Positions 1 through 9,392 are shown, numbered from the stretch's first letter. The stretch is DNA of 64,000 nt from Bacteroidales bacterium (GCA_017473705.1 JAFUJQ010000014.1:1-64000), one strand, 5' to 3'. Translations and numbers: made by a program. Notes: a model not told the origin generated them from the sequence alone.

Positions 1-34
1 AATGTGAGGAATCTACCGAGTTTTTCACAAATTT

Positions 35-104
35 GCCTCCTGAGAATCGAGTATTTCAGAAGAAACTCAAATTCATCAGGAGGCATTCAAATATTCGATT
101 CTCA
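35..104. repeat. Nested inverted repeats in pseudoknot order
   Basis: The first 204 bases hold no gene. Within them, 35-43 (GCCTCCTGA) is complementary to 76-84, and 41-56 is complementary to 89-104 with one mismatch. The order is A-B-A'-B', so the two pairings either exclude each other over the shared bases 41-43 or form an H-type pseudoknot. A further weak hairpin pairs 115-122 with 139-146. This could be the 3' end of a transcript that starts outside the window, a structured RNA or an element end. I do not recognise it. Confidence 0.5.
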
Positions 105-204
105 GAGGGTTATATTTTGAGACTCTTTTTCAGCGGTCTCTCAAAAGGGAGCACGCAGTTTATGTAAAGTATTGTGTGTCAGGTGGTTGCTTCGCAGGCT
201 GTGG

Positions 205-786
205 TTACGAGAACATTCCTTTTTTTGTGAGATCGACTTTGTGGAACTTGTAGCCGAGGCGTTTCAGTTCGAGGGCTGCTCCTGTCCTGTACATCACTTT
301 GACGGTGCGTGCAAAAATGTGGAACGCCTTCACAGTCTGATGCTCGATCTGCTCATGCTGGATGAATGTTGCGGCTTTCTGGGCGCAGCATAACAGGATG
401 TTCATGATCTGTTTTGCCTCTATAGAGTCAAGAGTTAGTCCGAGGATGTTCTGTACGATGTGTTCGTCCATGTCGTCGAATCCGCGAGGACCGTGTAGCT
501 TCTTGTAGTCTTCACCATGATGGCGGCCCCAGTCTTCATCCCACCAATGTGCCGCGGCCATACCGGCATATCCGGCGCATGCGATCGCAAAGTCAGGGTA
601 TGCATTGACTTCAGGAAGGGCGTCTGCAATGTATTCTGGCGCCCATTCCTTCCATTTCAGGTCGATGTCTTCTGAAGAGAGCAGTTCGCCCTCGAGCATG
701 CCGAGACTTGTGCACATCTTCAACACCTCTCTCTGGAGGTTTTCTTCGTAAGTGTCGAAATATTGTATGTTCTCTTCCATGGTCAT
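205..786 (-). CDS. Conserved hypothetical protein, Bacteroidales type
   Basis: This encodes 193 residues of soluble protein with no signal peptide or membrane segment. I do not recognise a named family. The middle (about residues 80-94) is a striking HWWDEDWGRHHGEDY stretch rich in His, Asp and Trp, which could bind metal, but that is only a guess. The C-terminal half is predicted mostly helical. The start is ATG 786 or ATG 780: an upstream in-frame TTG at 804 lies inside the -7 promoter element at 802-809 and so cannot be translated from that promoter. The gene stands alone, directly behind a terminator hairpin. Confidence 0.75.
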   Translation of the reverse strand: MTMEENIQYFDTYEENLQREVLKMCTSLGMLEGELLSSEDIDLKWKEWAPEYIADALPEVNAYPDFAIACAGYAGMAAAHWWDEDWGRHHGEDYKKLHGPRGFDDMDEHIVQNILGLTLDSIEAKQIMNILLCCAQKAATFIQHEQIEHQTVKAFHIFARTVKVMYRTGAALELKRLGYKFHKVDLTKKGMFS

Positions 787-801
787 TAAACTTTTCGGCT
801 G

Positions 802-809
802 CAAATATA
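802..809 (-). promoter_or_regulatory. -7 element TATATTTG for the 193-aa gene
   Basis: On the reverse strand this reads TATATTTG, matching the Bacteroidetes TAnnTTTG -7 consensus, about 16 nt upstream of ATG 786. The terminator hairpin at 813-842 fills the place where the -33 element should be. Confidence 0.6.
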
Positions 810-812
810 AGT

Positions 813-842
813 AAAAAAGCTCGCATCACTGCGAGCTTTTTT
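813..842. terminator. Bidirectional rho-independent terminator
   Basis: A perfect stem, A6 then GCTCGCA, a 4-nt loop and TGCGAGC then T6, gives A/T tracts on both sides. It lies 170 nt beyond the trmD stop, in trmD's direction. The stretch between it and trmD (843-1010) shows no gene. Confidence 0.85.
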
Positions 843-1010
843 GGTTAGTTAGTAGTGTAGTGTATTCCCTTTTGGGATGATTAATTATTAGTGGTTAGAA
901 ACGTCTGATTGACATAAAGTGTTATGTCTGATGCAAATTTATGTAAAAAAATATTACTTCCAAACAAATATCTTTAAAAATTATAAAAACTCCATGAATA
1001 ATGATAAAAA

Positions 1011-1688
1011 TTATTCGGATAGCAGACCCGGACGAAGCAGCTTTGTGCGTTCTATTGCCTGTTCGTCCTGCCATTCACGGATGAGTTTAGGGTTTCCACT
1101 GAGGAGTACTTCCGGTACTTTCCATCCGTTGAACTCGGCTGGTCTTGTGTAAACCGGAGGGGAGAGAAGGCCGTCCTGAAAACTGTCGCTCAATGCTGAC
1201 GTCTCGTCGGAAAGCGCTCCCGGAATCAGTCTGATGATCGAGTCGGCCAGGATCGCAGCAGGCAGCTCCCCTCCGCTGAGGACATAGTCTCCGCATGAGA
1301 TTTCGCGTGTGATGAGATGCTCGCGGATGCGGTGGTCGATGCCTTTGTAGTGGCCGCAGAGGATGATGATGTTGCCTTTGAGCGAAAGTTCGTTTGCAAT
1401 GTTCTGGTTGAGGATTTCTCCGTCAGGAGACATGTATATGACCTCGTCGTAGTCCCTCTCTGCCTTGAGTTCCTGGATCATGTTGAAGACCGGCTCCAGC
1501 ATAAGGACCATGCCTGCATCTCCTCCGTAACTGTAGTCGTCGACCTGCTGACGCGGCCCTTTTCCGTATTTGCGAAGGTTGTGGATGTGTATTTCCACAA
1601 GGCCTTTCTTTATGGCGCGTCCAACGATCGAATGGCTCAGCGGACTCTCAAGGAGCTCCGGTACTACTGTCAGTATGTCGATTCTCAT
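1011..1688 (-). CDS. trmD: tRNA (guanine-N1-)-methyltransferase TrmD
   Basis: This is the SAM-dependent enzyme that makes m1G37 next to the anticodon and prevents +1 frameshifting. It has 225 residues, near family length. The N-terminal SPOUT knot domain shows [20 protein letters not shown] and GDYVLSGGE, the residues that form the SAM-binding trefoil knot, followed by a C-terminal helical tRNA-binding part with [11 protein letters not shown] and LLSGNP. The chosen start is ATG 1688 ([10 protein letters not shown]), which matches the family; the longer frame begins with TTG at 1703. In many bacteria trmD sits with rpsP and rplS, but here it is alone. Confidence 0.96.
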   Translation of the reverse strand: MRIDILTVVPELLESPLSHSIVGRAIKKGLVEIHIHNLRKYGKGPRQQVDDYSYGGDAGMVLMLEPVFNMIQELKAERDYDEVIYMSPDGEILNQNIANELSLKGNIIILCGHYKGIDHRIREHLITREISCGDYVLSGGELPAAILADSIIRLIPGALSDETSALSDSFQDGLLSPPVYTRPAEFNGWKVPEVLLSGNPKLIREWQDEQAIERTKLLRPGLLSE

Positions 1689-1761
1689 CTCAGATGTTTT
1701 CAAAAAGTTGTTAACGGCTGCAAAAATAGCATTTTGATGCGAGTTTTACTAAAAAATATGG

Positions 1762-1769
1762 TATATTTG
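1762..1769 (+). promoter_or_regulatory. -7 element TATATTTG for the DUF349-yidC-yggS operon
   Basis: TATATTTG lies 37 nt upstream of the ATG at 1807. No well-spaced TTTG -33 box is evident. Confidence 0.6.
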
Positions 1770-1806
1770 CGACTTGTATTATTTATAAACCAATAACTCC
1801 ATTATT

Positions 1807-3570
1807 ATGAGTGAAGAGATGATTCCTGATGTAGAACTGACATCAGATGTAGCAGAGGCCGAGATTGCAGAAACTGCAGAACCGGCTGTAAATTATTCAG
1901 AAAAGACTTTGGCAGAGCTTGTCTCCCTTTTTGAGGATCTCATGCAGAACGAGGAAAGGATGAAGATGTCCAAGGAGGCTGAGGCGATAAAGTCCGCTTT
2001 CTATAAGAGGCTTCAGAAGGAAAAGGCGGAGGCAGGTATCATGAGCGCAGAGACTCCTGCTGAAGAAGAGGCATCAGAAGAGGTTGCGGAAGTTCCGGCA
2101 GACAGCCCTTTCGCAGTCATAGAGGCAGGCTTTAAAGAGCAATATAACAGGTATAAGAAAGAGCGCGCGGAGTACAACAAGGCGCTTGAGAAGGAGAGGG
2201 AGGAAAACCTTGCGTTGAAAGAGGCTGTGATAGCAGATCTCAAGGCGCTCCTCGAAAAGCAGGAGGATGTCAATGCTACATTCCCTGAATTCCGCGAGAT
2301 TCAGGCACGCTGGAGAGCAATCGGACCGGTTCCGGCACAGAATTACAGAAACATCACTGAGACATATCAGCTCTATGTCGAGCAGTTCTATGATATGGTG
2401 AAGATCAACCGCGAGCTTCGCGACCTTGACTTCCGCAAGAACCTTGAGGCAAAGGAGCAGCTCTGTCAGCAGGCGGAGGCTCTTGCTGAGCAGGAGAATG
2501 TGGTCGAGGCATTCAGAGAGCTTCAGAAGCTCCATGACCAGTGGAAGGAGTATGGTCCGGTGGCCAAGGAGTTCAGAGAGTCGATCTGGGAGAGATTCAA
2601 GGCTGCTACAGCGGTGATAAACAGAAAGTATCAGGCGCATTTCGAAGGCCTGAAGGAGCAGCAGGCTGAGAACCTCGCAAAGAAGACGGTTCTATGTGAG
2701 AGAGTGGAGGCCATTGCTGAGCGCGAGATTGCAGATTCCAATGAGTGGAACGCCTGCTCGAAGGAGATAGAGGAGATTCAGAAAGAGTGGCGCACCATAG
2801 GTTTCGCTTCAAAGAAGGAAAACCAGAAGATATACGACCGTTTCCGCGCAGCTTGCGACAAGTTCTATGAGCGTAAGCGTGAATTCTATTCTGAATACAA
2901 GGACAGCATCAATGTAAATCTCGAAAAGAAGATAGCTCTCTGCGAGGCTGCTGAGGCTCTCATGACCAGCACCGAGTGGAAGAAAGCCACTGATCAGTTC
3001 ATCTCTCTTCAGAAGCAGTGGAAGGAGATTGGAGCAGTCCCTCGCAAGAAATCAGAGCAGCTCTGGAAGAGATTCCGTGCGGCCTGTGATTATTTCTTTG
3101 CCGAGCGTGACAAGCATGCAAAGCCTGAAAATGACTATTATGGAAACCTCAAGGCAAAGCTTGCACTTATAGAAGAGATCAAGGCCTATGAGATGAAGGG
3201 AGACGACAGCGACCTTCAGGCAATGCAAGAATTCCAGAAGAGATGGCAGGAGATAGGTTTCGTGCCGTTCAAGGAGAAGGATAAGGTAGCCAAGGCCTAT
3301 AAGGATGCTATGGCAAAGTTTGCTGCAGTACGCGCTCCACGCAGAGGACGCGGCAGACAGCTCACTGAAAAGGAGCGTCTGATCCAGAAATATCATCAGC
3401 TGGAGCAGGATATCGTCACTTATGAGAACAACATAGGCTTCTTCTCGATGTCAAAGGCTTCAGAGCCGCTGATCAAGCAGATGCAGGAGAGGATTGCAGA
3501 GGCAAAGGAAGAGCTCAAGTCACTCGCAGAGCAGATCAGACAGCTTTCGGAGACAGAGGAGCAGGAGTAA
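1807..3570 (+). CDS. DUF349 repeat protein
   Basis: This 587-residue, strongly charged, helical protein has no signal peptide. An acidic, low-complexity N-terminus (about 1-100) is followed by five DUF349-type repeats, each marked by a W-x-x-I/Y-G-x-V/A core: RWRAIGPVP, QWKEYGPVA, EWRTIGFAS, QWKEIGAVP and RWQEIGFVP. The C-terminus is a coiled coil ending in Glu/Gln-rich sequence. Proteins of this type are widespread in Bacteroidota with no settled function; the repeats suggest a long helical scaffold. It is the first gene of an operon with yidC, 18 nt downstream. The family call is firm and the role is unknown. Confidence 0.9.
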   Translation: MSEEMIPDVELTSDVAEAEIAETAEPAVNYSEKTLAELVSLFEDLMQNEERMKMSKEAEAIKSAFYKRLQKEKAEAGIMSAETPAEEEASEEVAEVPADSPFAVIEAGFKEQYNRYKKERAEYNKALEKEREENLALKEAVIADLKALLEKQEDVNATFPEFREIQARWRAIGPVPAQNYRNITETYQLYVEQFYDMVKINRELRDLDFRKNLEAKEQLCQQAEALAEQENVVEAFRELQKLHDQWKEYGPVAKEFRESIWERFKAATAVINRKYQAHFEGLKEQQAENLAKKTVLCERVEAIAEREIADSNEWNACSKEIEEIQKEWRTIGFASKKENQKIYDRFRAACDKFYERKREFYSEYKDSINVNLEKKIALCEAAEALMTSTEWKKATDQFISLQKQWKEIGAVPRKKSEQLWKRFRAACDYFFAERDKHAKPENDYYGNLKAKLALIEEIKAYEMKGDDSDLQAMQEFQKRWQEIGFVPFKEKDKVAKAYKDAMAKFAAVRAPRRGRGRQLTEKERLIQKYHQLEQDIVTYENNIGFFSMSKASEPLIKQMQERIAEAKEELKSLAEQIRQLSETEEQE

Positions 3571-3588
3571 TAATTTTAATAAATATAG

Positions 3589-5442
3589 ATGAATAAGAGT
3601 AATATTATCGGATTTATTCTGATCGGTATTGTCCTGTTCGGCTTCAGCTGGTATCAGGGCAAGCAGGCAGAAAAGCAGATTGCAGCCCAGGCGCAGATCG
3701 ATTCGATCGCCAGGGCTGAGCAGATGGCCGCGATGGCTCTGGATTCTGCAAAGAGGGCAGCTGGACTTGTCACCGACGGTGAGACATCGGGTGTGAAGGT
3801 CATGAACATGCCTGCATATAAGGACAGCCTCCTTACAGAGGCAAGACTTGCGGAGGCACATATCTGCAAGATCGGCAACGACAAGCTTGAGATAGAGTTC
3901 TCTACCAAGGGCGCGCAGCCATATTCAGTCAAGATCAACGACTATATGACTTATGACAGCACTGCTCTCTATCTCATCAAGCCGGACATGAGTGACTATA
4001 ACATCAGCATATATGCCGGTGAAAGCATCAATACTAAGGATCTCGTCTTTACAGTTGCAGAGTCAACTGACTCGTCGATTGTGATGAGGCTTCCTTTCGC
4101 TCAGGGCGGTTACATCGAGCAGAGATACTGGCTCACTGAGGGAAGCTACATGGTGCAGAACGAGCTTGCTTTCGTGGGCATGGAGAATGTCATTCCACGC
4201 AACGTGTCGTTCTTCGACATCGACTGGTCGGTGGTCATTCCACGTCTGGAGAAAGGATACAAGAACGAGAAGCAGTATTCAAAGCTTGACTACTATTTTG
4301 CAGGTGACAAGAAGCCTGAACAGATCGCAAGAGGAAAAGACCAGTCAAAGAGGGTTGATACAAAGCTCAAATGGTTCGCATTCCAGCAGCAGTTCTTCTC
4401 AGCCATCATGACTCCTGCGACAGATTTCGCCTCTGCGGACTTTGACGTGAGATATTTCAGTGAGGACGATCCTTCGCGCAACCTCATGGCATGCAGCGCA
4501 AAGCTTCGTTCTGAGTTCCGTGGCGGTTCTGACAAAGTAGTCATTCCTTACGAGTTCTACTTCGGTCCGAACGACTACCGTACACTCAAGAGCTATGATG
4601 AGAAGTACGAGAAGATAATTCCTCTCGGAGGATGGATGGTTGCATGGTTCAACCGCATCGTTATCATACCATGCTTCGACTTCCTCGGCAAGTTCATCAG
4701 CAATTACGGAATCGTCATCCTTCTGATGACTCTCCTCATCAAACTGCTCATCTCTCCTCTTACAATCAAGTCATACAAGTCGACTGCAAAGATGCAGGTG
4801 ATCAAGCCTGAAATCGATAAGCTCAACGAGAAGTATCCTAATGAGAAGGATGCGATGAAGAAGCAGCAGGCGATGATGGACCTCTATCAGAAGGCGGGCA
4901 TCAGCCCTATGGGAGGCTGTCTCCCTATGCTTCTGCAGATGCCTATCCTCTTTGCCATGTTCCGTTTCTTCCCTGCGTCGATCGAGCTTCGCCAGCAGAA
5001 GTTCCTGTGGGCTGATGACCTCAGTGCATACGACTCCATCTGGGATTTCGGCGTGAATGTTCCTCTTCTGGGAGACCACCTTTCACTGTTCGCCCTTCTG
5101 ATGGCAGCTACCATGTTCTTATACTCGAAGATGTCTTCATCACAGATGTCTGACGATCCGAACATGGCAGGAATGAAGTTCATGAGCGTATGGCTTATGC
5201 CGATCATGATGTTCTTCATCTGTAACAACCTTTCATCAGCGCTCAGCTACTATTACCTCCTCTCAAATATCATCACAATGATAATGACATGGTACATCCG
5301 TAAGTTCGTTGTGACTGAGGAGAAGGTGAGGAACGATATGATGCTCAGGGCAAAGCAGCCAAAGAAGAAGTCGAAGTGGCAGCAGAGGCTTGAGGAAGCC
5401 CAGAAAATGCAGCAGCAGATGCAGCAGCAGAACCGCAGATAA
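3589..5442 (+). CDS. yidC: Membrane protein insertase YidC
   Basis: YidC inserts and folds inner-membrane proteins, alone or with SecYEG. It has 617 residues, the Bacteroidota length. An N-terminal anchor (about 4-20) is followed by a large periplasmic beta domain (about 60-350). The conserved hydrophobic core starts near 355 and includes the cytosolic coiled-coil hairpin (TAKMQVIKPEIDKLNEKY) and GGCLPMLLQMPILFAMF, with five membrane segments in all. The tail is basic and Gln-rich (KKKSKWQQRLEEAQ, then repeated QQQM), which could touch ribosomes. The next gene, yggS, begins 2 nt after the stop. Confidence 0.97.
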   Translation: MNKSNIIGFILIGIVLFGFSWYQGKQAEKQIAAQAQIDSIARAEQMAAMALDSAKRAAGLVTDGETSGVKVMNMPAYKDSLLTEARLAEAHICKIGNDKLEIEFSTKGAQPYSVKINDYMTYDSTALYLIKPDMSDYNISIYAGESINTKDLVFTVAESTDSSIVMRLPFAQGGYIEQRYWLTEGSYMVQNELAFVGMENVIPRNVSFFDIDWSVVIPRLEKGYKNEKQYSKLDYYFAGDKKPEQIARGKDQSKRVDTKLKWFAFQQQFFSAIMTPATDFASADFDVRYFSEDDPSRNLMACSAKLRSEFRGGSDKVVIPYEFYFGPNDYRTLKSYDEKYEKIIPLGGWMVAWFNRIVIIPCFDFLGKFISNYGIVILLMTLLIKLLISPLTIKSYKSTAKMQVIKPEIDKLNEKYPNEKDAMKKQQAMMDLYQKAGISPMGGCLPMLLQMPILFAMFRFFPASIELRQQKFLWADDLSAYDSIWDFGVNVPLLGDHLSLFALLMAATMFLYSKMSSSQMSDDPNMAGMKFMSVWLMPIMMFFICNNLSSALSYYYLLSNIITMIMTWYIRKFVVTEEKVRNDMMLRAKQPKKKSKWQQRLEEAQKMQQQMQQQNRR

Positions 5443-5444
5443 TC

Positions 5445-6146
5445 ATGATTAAAGATATCATAAATAAGTTACACTCAGAACTGCCAGCAACTGTAAAGTT
5501 GGTGGCAGTTTCTAAATTTCACCCTTTTGAAGCAATTGAAGAGGCCTATGCTGCCGGTCAGCGTTGTTTTGCAGAGAGCCGTCCGCAGGAACTGGCTGCA
5601 AAGGTGAAGCGGCTGGAAGAGATACGCCTGGAGAGGGGAGATCCGGACTATATGTCCGATATCGAATGGCATTTCATCGGCCATCTCCAGACCAACAAGC
5701 TCAAGATGGTTCTGCCTCATGTGTCGCTTGTCCAGTCGGTCGATTCTGTCAGGCTTCTTGATGCAATCAACGCCTGGGGAAAGGCTAACAACAAAGTTAT
5801 AAACGTTCTGTTAGAATGCTTTATATCAGGTGAGGAAACGAAGCAGGGTCTTTCCGAAGAAGAACTCATCCGGATAGTTTCCGGTGTCGTTCGTTATGAT
5901 TTCATTCATATAAACGGCCTGATGGGAATGGCTTCCTTTACAGATGATGAGGCAGAAATTCGCGAAGATTTCCAGAGGCTGCTTGACATGCAGCAGATCC
6001 TTCACGACTGGATCGGTGAAAGCGGAAATGTAGATGCTGATTGCGGCGAGCTTTCAATGGGTATGTCCGGTGACTATCCTATAGCGATAGAAATGGGCTC
6101 TACAATGGTCCGTATCGGTTCTATGATCTTTGGGGAAAGGAAATGA
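5445..6146 (+). CDS. YggS-family PLP homeostasis protein
   Basis: This is a 233-residue fold-type III PLP-binding protein of the YggS/PROSC/YlmE family, which buffers free pyridoxal phosphate rather than acting as a racemase. The PLP lysine lies in KLVAVSKFHP (near residue 24). Other family marks are FAESRPQEL, WHFIGHLQTNK, GLMGMASF, LSMGMSGDYPIAIEMGSTMVRIGS and the terminal FGER. It is translationally close to yidC, with a 2-nt gap. Its last 26 bases overlap the end of the convergent lpxB. Confidence 0.94.
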   Translation: MIKDIINKLHSELPATVKLVAVSKFHPFEAIEEAYAAGQRCFAESRPQELAAKVKRLEEIRLERGDPDYMSDIEWHFIGHLQTNKLKMVLPHVSLVQSVDSVRLLDAINAWGKANNKVINVLLECFISGEETKQGLSEEELIRIVSGVVRYDFIHINGLMGMASFTDDEAEIREDFQRLLDMQQILHDWIGESGNVDADCGELSMGMSGDYPIAIEMGSTMVRIGSMIFGERK

Positions 6147-7404
6147 GTTCCTGCAGCATGGCCTTGGCTACTGCTGCGGATGCTCCTGTGCCACCGAGGG
6201 CGTTGCGGATGTCTGCATAATCGTTCAGCATTCTTTCGCGACGCTCTTTGTTTTCTATGAGGTCTCTTATTTCAGCAACGAGTGCGTCAGGGTTGCAGTC
6301 ATCCTGGATGAACTCCTTGAAAGCCAGCCTGTCGACAATCAGGTTTCCGAGGCTTATATATCTGATCTTTACTATCTTGCGTGCTATCCAATAGGTGATA
6401 GGGTTGGTAATGTATCCGACCACCTGAGGGGTGCCGATGAGTGCTGTCTCAAGCGATGCGGTACCTGAATTTATGACTCCGGCTTCCGCATGGCGGATGA
6501 TTGACTGTGTCTCTCCGAACAGAATCTTGATGTATGTGCTGTTTTCCTCTGTAAGCCAAGGTTCATAGTCCTTCATGCTTCTGGCCGGAGCTCCGGCGAT
6601 GATGAACTGATAGCCTTCATATTGCGGCAGAGCGTGCATCTTTGCAGCAAATTCTGTCAAGACCGGCATCATTGTACTGATCTCTGCCTTTCTCGAGCCG
6701 GCAAGCATTGCAATGACCGGCTTTGTGTCAAGCCCTGCTCTTTGAAGGAAGTCTTCGCGTGTCTCCTTCATTGCCTGAGAATTGTCTACTGCGTCGACCA
6801 GAGGGTTGCCTTTGTATATGTAATCTATGCCTTTTGAGTCGAAGTATGGCTTTTCAAAAGGGAATACGATGAAAAGCTTGTCTACATAAGCCTTCAGTTT
6901 CCTTATGCGGCCTTCGCGTGATGCCCAGACTTTCGGAGCGATGTAGTAGAATACCTTGAAACCGGCCTTATGGGCGAATTCTGCGATCTTGAAGTTGAAT
7001 CCTGGGTAGTCGATCAGGATCACTACGTCCGGATTCCACTGTAATATGTCCTCCTTGCAGAATGCAACGCTCTTCATCAGCCTTCCGGCCTTTGCCAGCA
7101 CCTCCACAAAACCCATGACAGCTCCATCCTTATAATGACGTACCAATCCTGATTGACAGGTGGCGGCATGGGTATCCAAAACAACCCCTTTCGTGCCTTC
7201 GGCACTTCTTCCCCCTGCGGACAGGGGGGTAGCACGGTTTTGGATACCCATGCCGTCACCATTAAAATGATTCCAGACTTCAAGCATCAGATCCCCGCCC
7301 CAGAAGCGGATGTCCGCCTGAGGGTCCTCTGCGTATATGCCCTTCATCAAGTTTGAACCATGAAGGTCGCCGGAAGCTTCACCAGCAATGATATAGTATT
7401 TCAT
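6121..7404 (-). CDS. lpxB: Lipid-A-disaccharide synthase LpxB with in-frame palindromic insert
   Basis: LpxB joins UDP-2,3-diacylglucosamine to lipid X to make lipid A disaccharide at the inner membrane. Family marks are GEASGDLHGSNLM at the start, GGDLM (36-40), VRHYKDGAVMGF (88-99), VILIDYPGFNFKIAEF, YYIAPKVWASREGRI, AGSRKAEI and SGTASLETALIGTPQVVGY. At 427 residues it is longer than usual because about 40 extra residues separate GGDLM from VRHY. They are encoded by a palindromic element at 7159-7260 that fills exactly codons 49-82, and the frame stays open. It lies 37 nt behind surE in one operon. Whether the insert harms activity cannot be told from sequence; all other conserved blocks are intact. 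Confidence 0.94.
   Translation of the reverse strand: MKYYIIAGEASGDLHGSNLMKGIYAEDPQADIRFWGGDLMLEVWNHFNGDGMGIQNRATPLSAGGRSAEGTKGVVLDTHAATCQSGLVRHYKDGAVMGFVEVLAKAGRLMKSVAFCKEDILQWNPDVVILIDYPGFNFKIAEFAHKAGFKVFYYIAPKVWASREGRIRKLKAYVDKLFIVFPFEKPYFDSKGIDYIYKGNPLVDAVDNSQAMKETREDFLQRAGLDTKPVIAMLAGSRKAEISTMMPVLTEFAAKMHALPQYEGYQFIIAGAPARSMKDYEPWLTEENSTYIKILFGETQSIIRHAEAGVINSGTASLETALIGTPQVVGYITNPITYWIARKIVKIRYISLGNLIVDRLAFKEFIQDDCNPDALVAEIRDLIENKERRERMLNDYADIRNALGGTGASAAVAKAMLQELISFPQRS
7159..7260. mobile_element. Palindromic coding element inside lpxB (RPE-like)
   Basis: This is 102 bp (34 codons). The outer arms 7159-7182 and 7237-7260 are inverted repeats matching at 23 of 24 positions. Inside are two perfect hairpins: 7193-7205 (GTGCC, loop TTC, GGCAC) and 7211-7228 (CCCCCTG, loop CGGA, CAGGGGG). 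This gives a cloverleaf-like fold. In the lpxB frame it reads GDGMGIQN at the start and VLDTHAAT at the end; on the other strand, in the same codon register, it reads GGGMGIQN and VLDTHAVT, also without stops. I saw no second copy in this window. The architecture is like Rickettsia palindromic elements, but no sequence relation is claimed. Confidence 0.8.
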
Positions 7405-7441
7405 ATTTCTATTGTCGTATCTTATGGTGGAGGCTTGTTGC

Positions 7442-8257
7442 TTAAAGTATCCTTTTGATCCGGTCAGTTTCTTCGTAGTCTGTGCAGTCTATGTTATGGG
7501 CTACTACTGATATGTATCCTTCTGCCACGAGTCTGTGGTCTGCATTCGGCGCATTGCGAGGGTCGTCTGTGAATTCTCCTACCATCATGTAGAGGTCTTC
7601 GCCTTCTTCCAGCTTTGGAGTAGAGCTCTGACCGAGCAATTCAGGTGTTATGCCGTATTTAGCATAATGCTGGAGGTCCCATTCCTTGAACTCGCGTACC
7701 CATCTTCCCATACCCTGTACTCCTGTTCGTACGCCTTTGATCTGGTCAGCAGGAATATTCGGGAAATTGACATTATAATATACTCCGTGCTTGTCCGGCC
7801 AGTTCTCCATCAGTTTGTTGAAGATGTCCCCGAAGTACTTCTTTACTGCGCTGAAGTCGGCGTCCGGATGCAGCGTATCCAATGACACTCCTATGGCCGG
7901 GATGCCGTTCAGTGCTCCTTCCATGGCAGCTCCGAGAGTGCCTGAATAGCACGATGCTGTAGCGGCATTCGATCCATGGTTGATTCCGGATACGACGACA
8001 TCCGGAAAGTTGTTCAGGAACATGGTGTTAAGTCCGAATTTCACGCAGCTTGCCGGTGTCGCATCCACATAATGCCAACCCTCTCCGAGGGCCTTGTGGG
8101 CAATCTGCTTGAAACCGAGGGATACGGCCATGGACATGCCTGACTGGTGGTGTTTTGGTGCTATGACGGTCACTTCTCCGAACTCTTTCATGATCTCGGC
8201 AAGGACTTTGATACCCTTTGCCTGGTAGCCGTCGTCATTTGTTATCAGAATACGCAT
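7442..8257 (-). CDS. surE: 5'/3'-nucleotidase SurE
   Basis: SurE is a metal-dependent survival protein that removes phosphate from nucleoside 5'- and 3'-monophosphates. It has 271 residues. The metal site is visible in ITNDDGYQAKGI (Asp8, Asp9), with further conserved blocks APKHHQSGMSMAVS and VSGINHGSNAATASCYSGTLGAAMEG. Towards the C-terminus GYISVVAHNIDCTDY is typical of the Bacteroidales proteins. It is the first gene of a surE-lpxB operon with its own -7 element at 8279-8286, divergent from gapA. Confidence 0.95.
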   Translation of the reverse strand: MRILITNDDGYQAKGIKVLAEIMKEFGEVTVIAPKHHQSGMSMAVSLGFKQIAHKALGEGWHYVDATPASCVKFGLNTMFLNNFPDVVVSGINHGSNAATASCYSGTLGAAMEGALNGIPAIGVSLDTLHPDADFSAVKKYFGDIFNKLMENWPDKHGVYYNVNFPNIPADQIKGVRTGVQGMGRWVREFKEWDLQHYAKYGITPELLGQSSTPKLEEGEDLYMMVGEFTDDPRNAPNADHRLVAEGYISVVAHNIDCTDYEETDRIKRIL

Positions 8258-8278
8258 CAGATATGTGTTGATTTTTCA

Positions 8279-8286
8279 CAAAGATA
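8279..8286 (-). promoter_or_regulatory. -7 element TATCTTTG for surE-lpxB
   Basis: The reverse strand reads TATCTTTG 21 nt upstream of the surE ATG. It forms a divergent pair with the gapA promoter 23 nt away. Confidence 0.6.
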
Positions 8287-8309
8287 GGTAATATATTGAT
8301 AAATTTTTC

Positions 8310-8317
8310 TAAATTTG
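8310..8317 (+). promoter_or_regulatory. -7 element TAAATTTG for gapA
   Basis: TAAATTTG lies 57 nt upstream of the gapA ATG, leaving a roughly 50-nt leader. That fits a strongly expressed gene. Confidence 0.55.
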
Positions 8318-8344
8318 CACCGATTTTTGACAACGATAGTTTAA

Positions 8345-9373
<1,029 letters not shown>

Positions 9374-9392
9374 TCTGAACCTCAGAACAATC

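Noticed and set aside
6121..6146. Frameshift or gene fusion at the yggS-lpxB overlap
   Set aside because: Both proteins have complete family C-termini; it is a normal short convergent overlap.
7153..7356. Forward-strand ORF across the lpxB insert as a separate gene
   Set aside because: It is open only because the palindrome reads through on both strands; it lies antisense to conserved lpxB codons.
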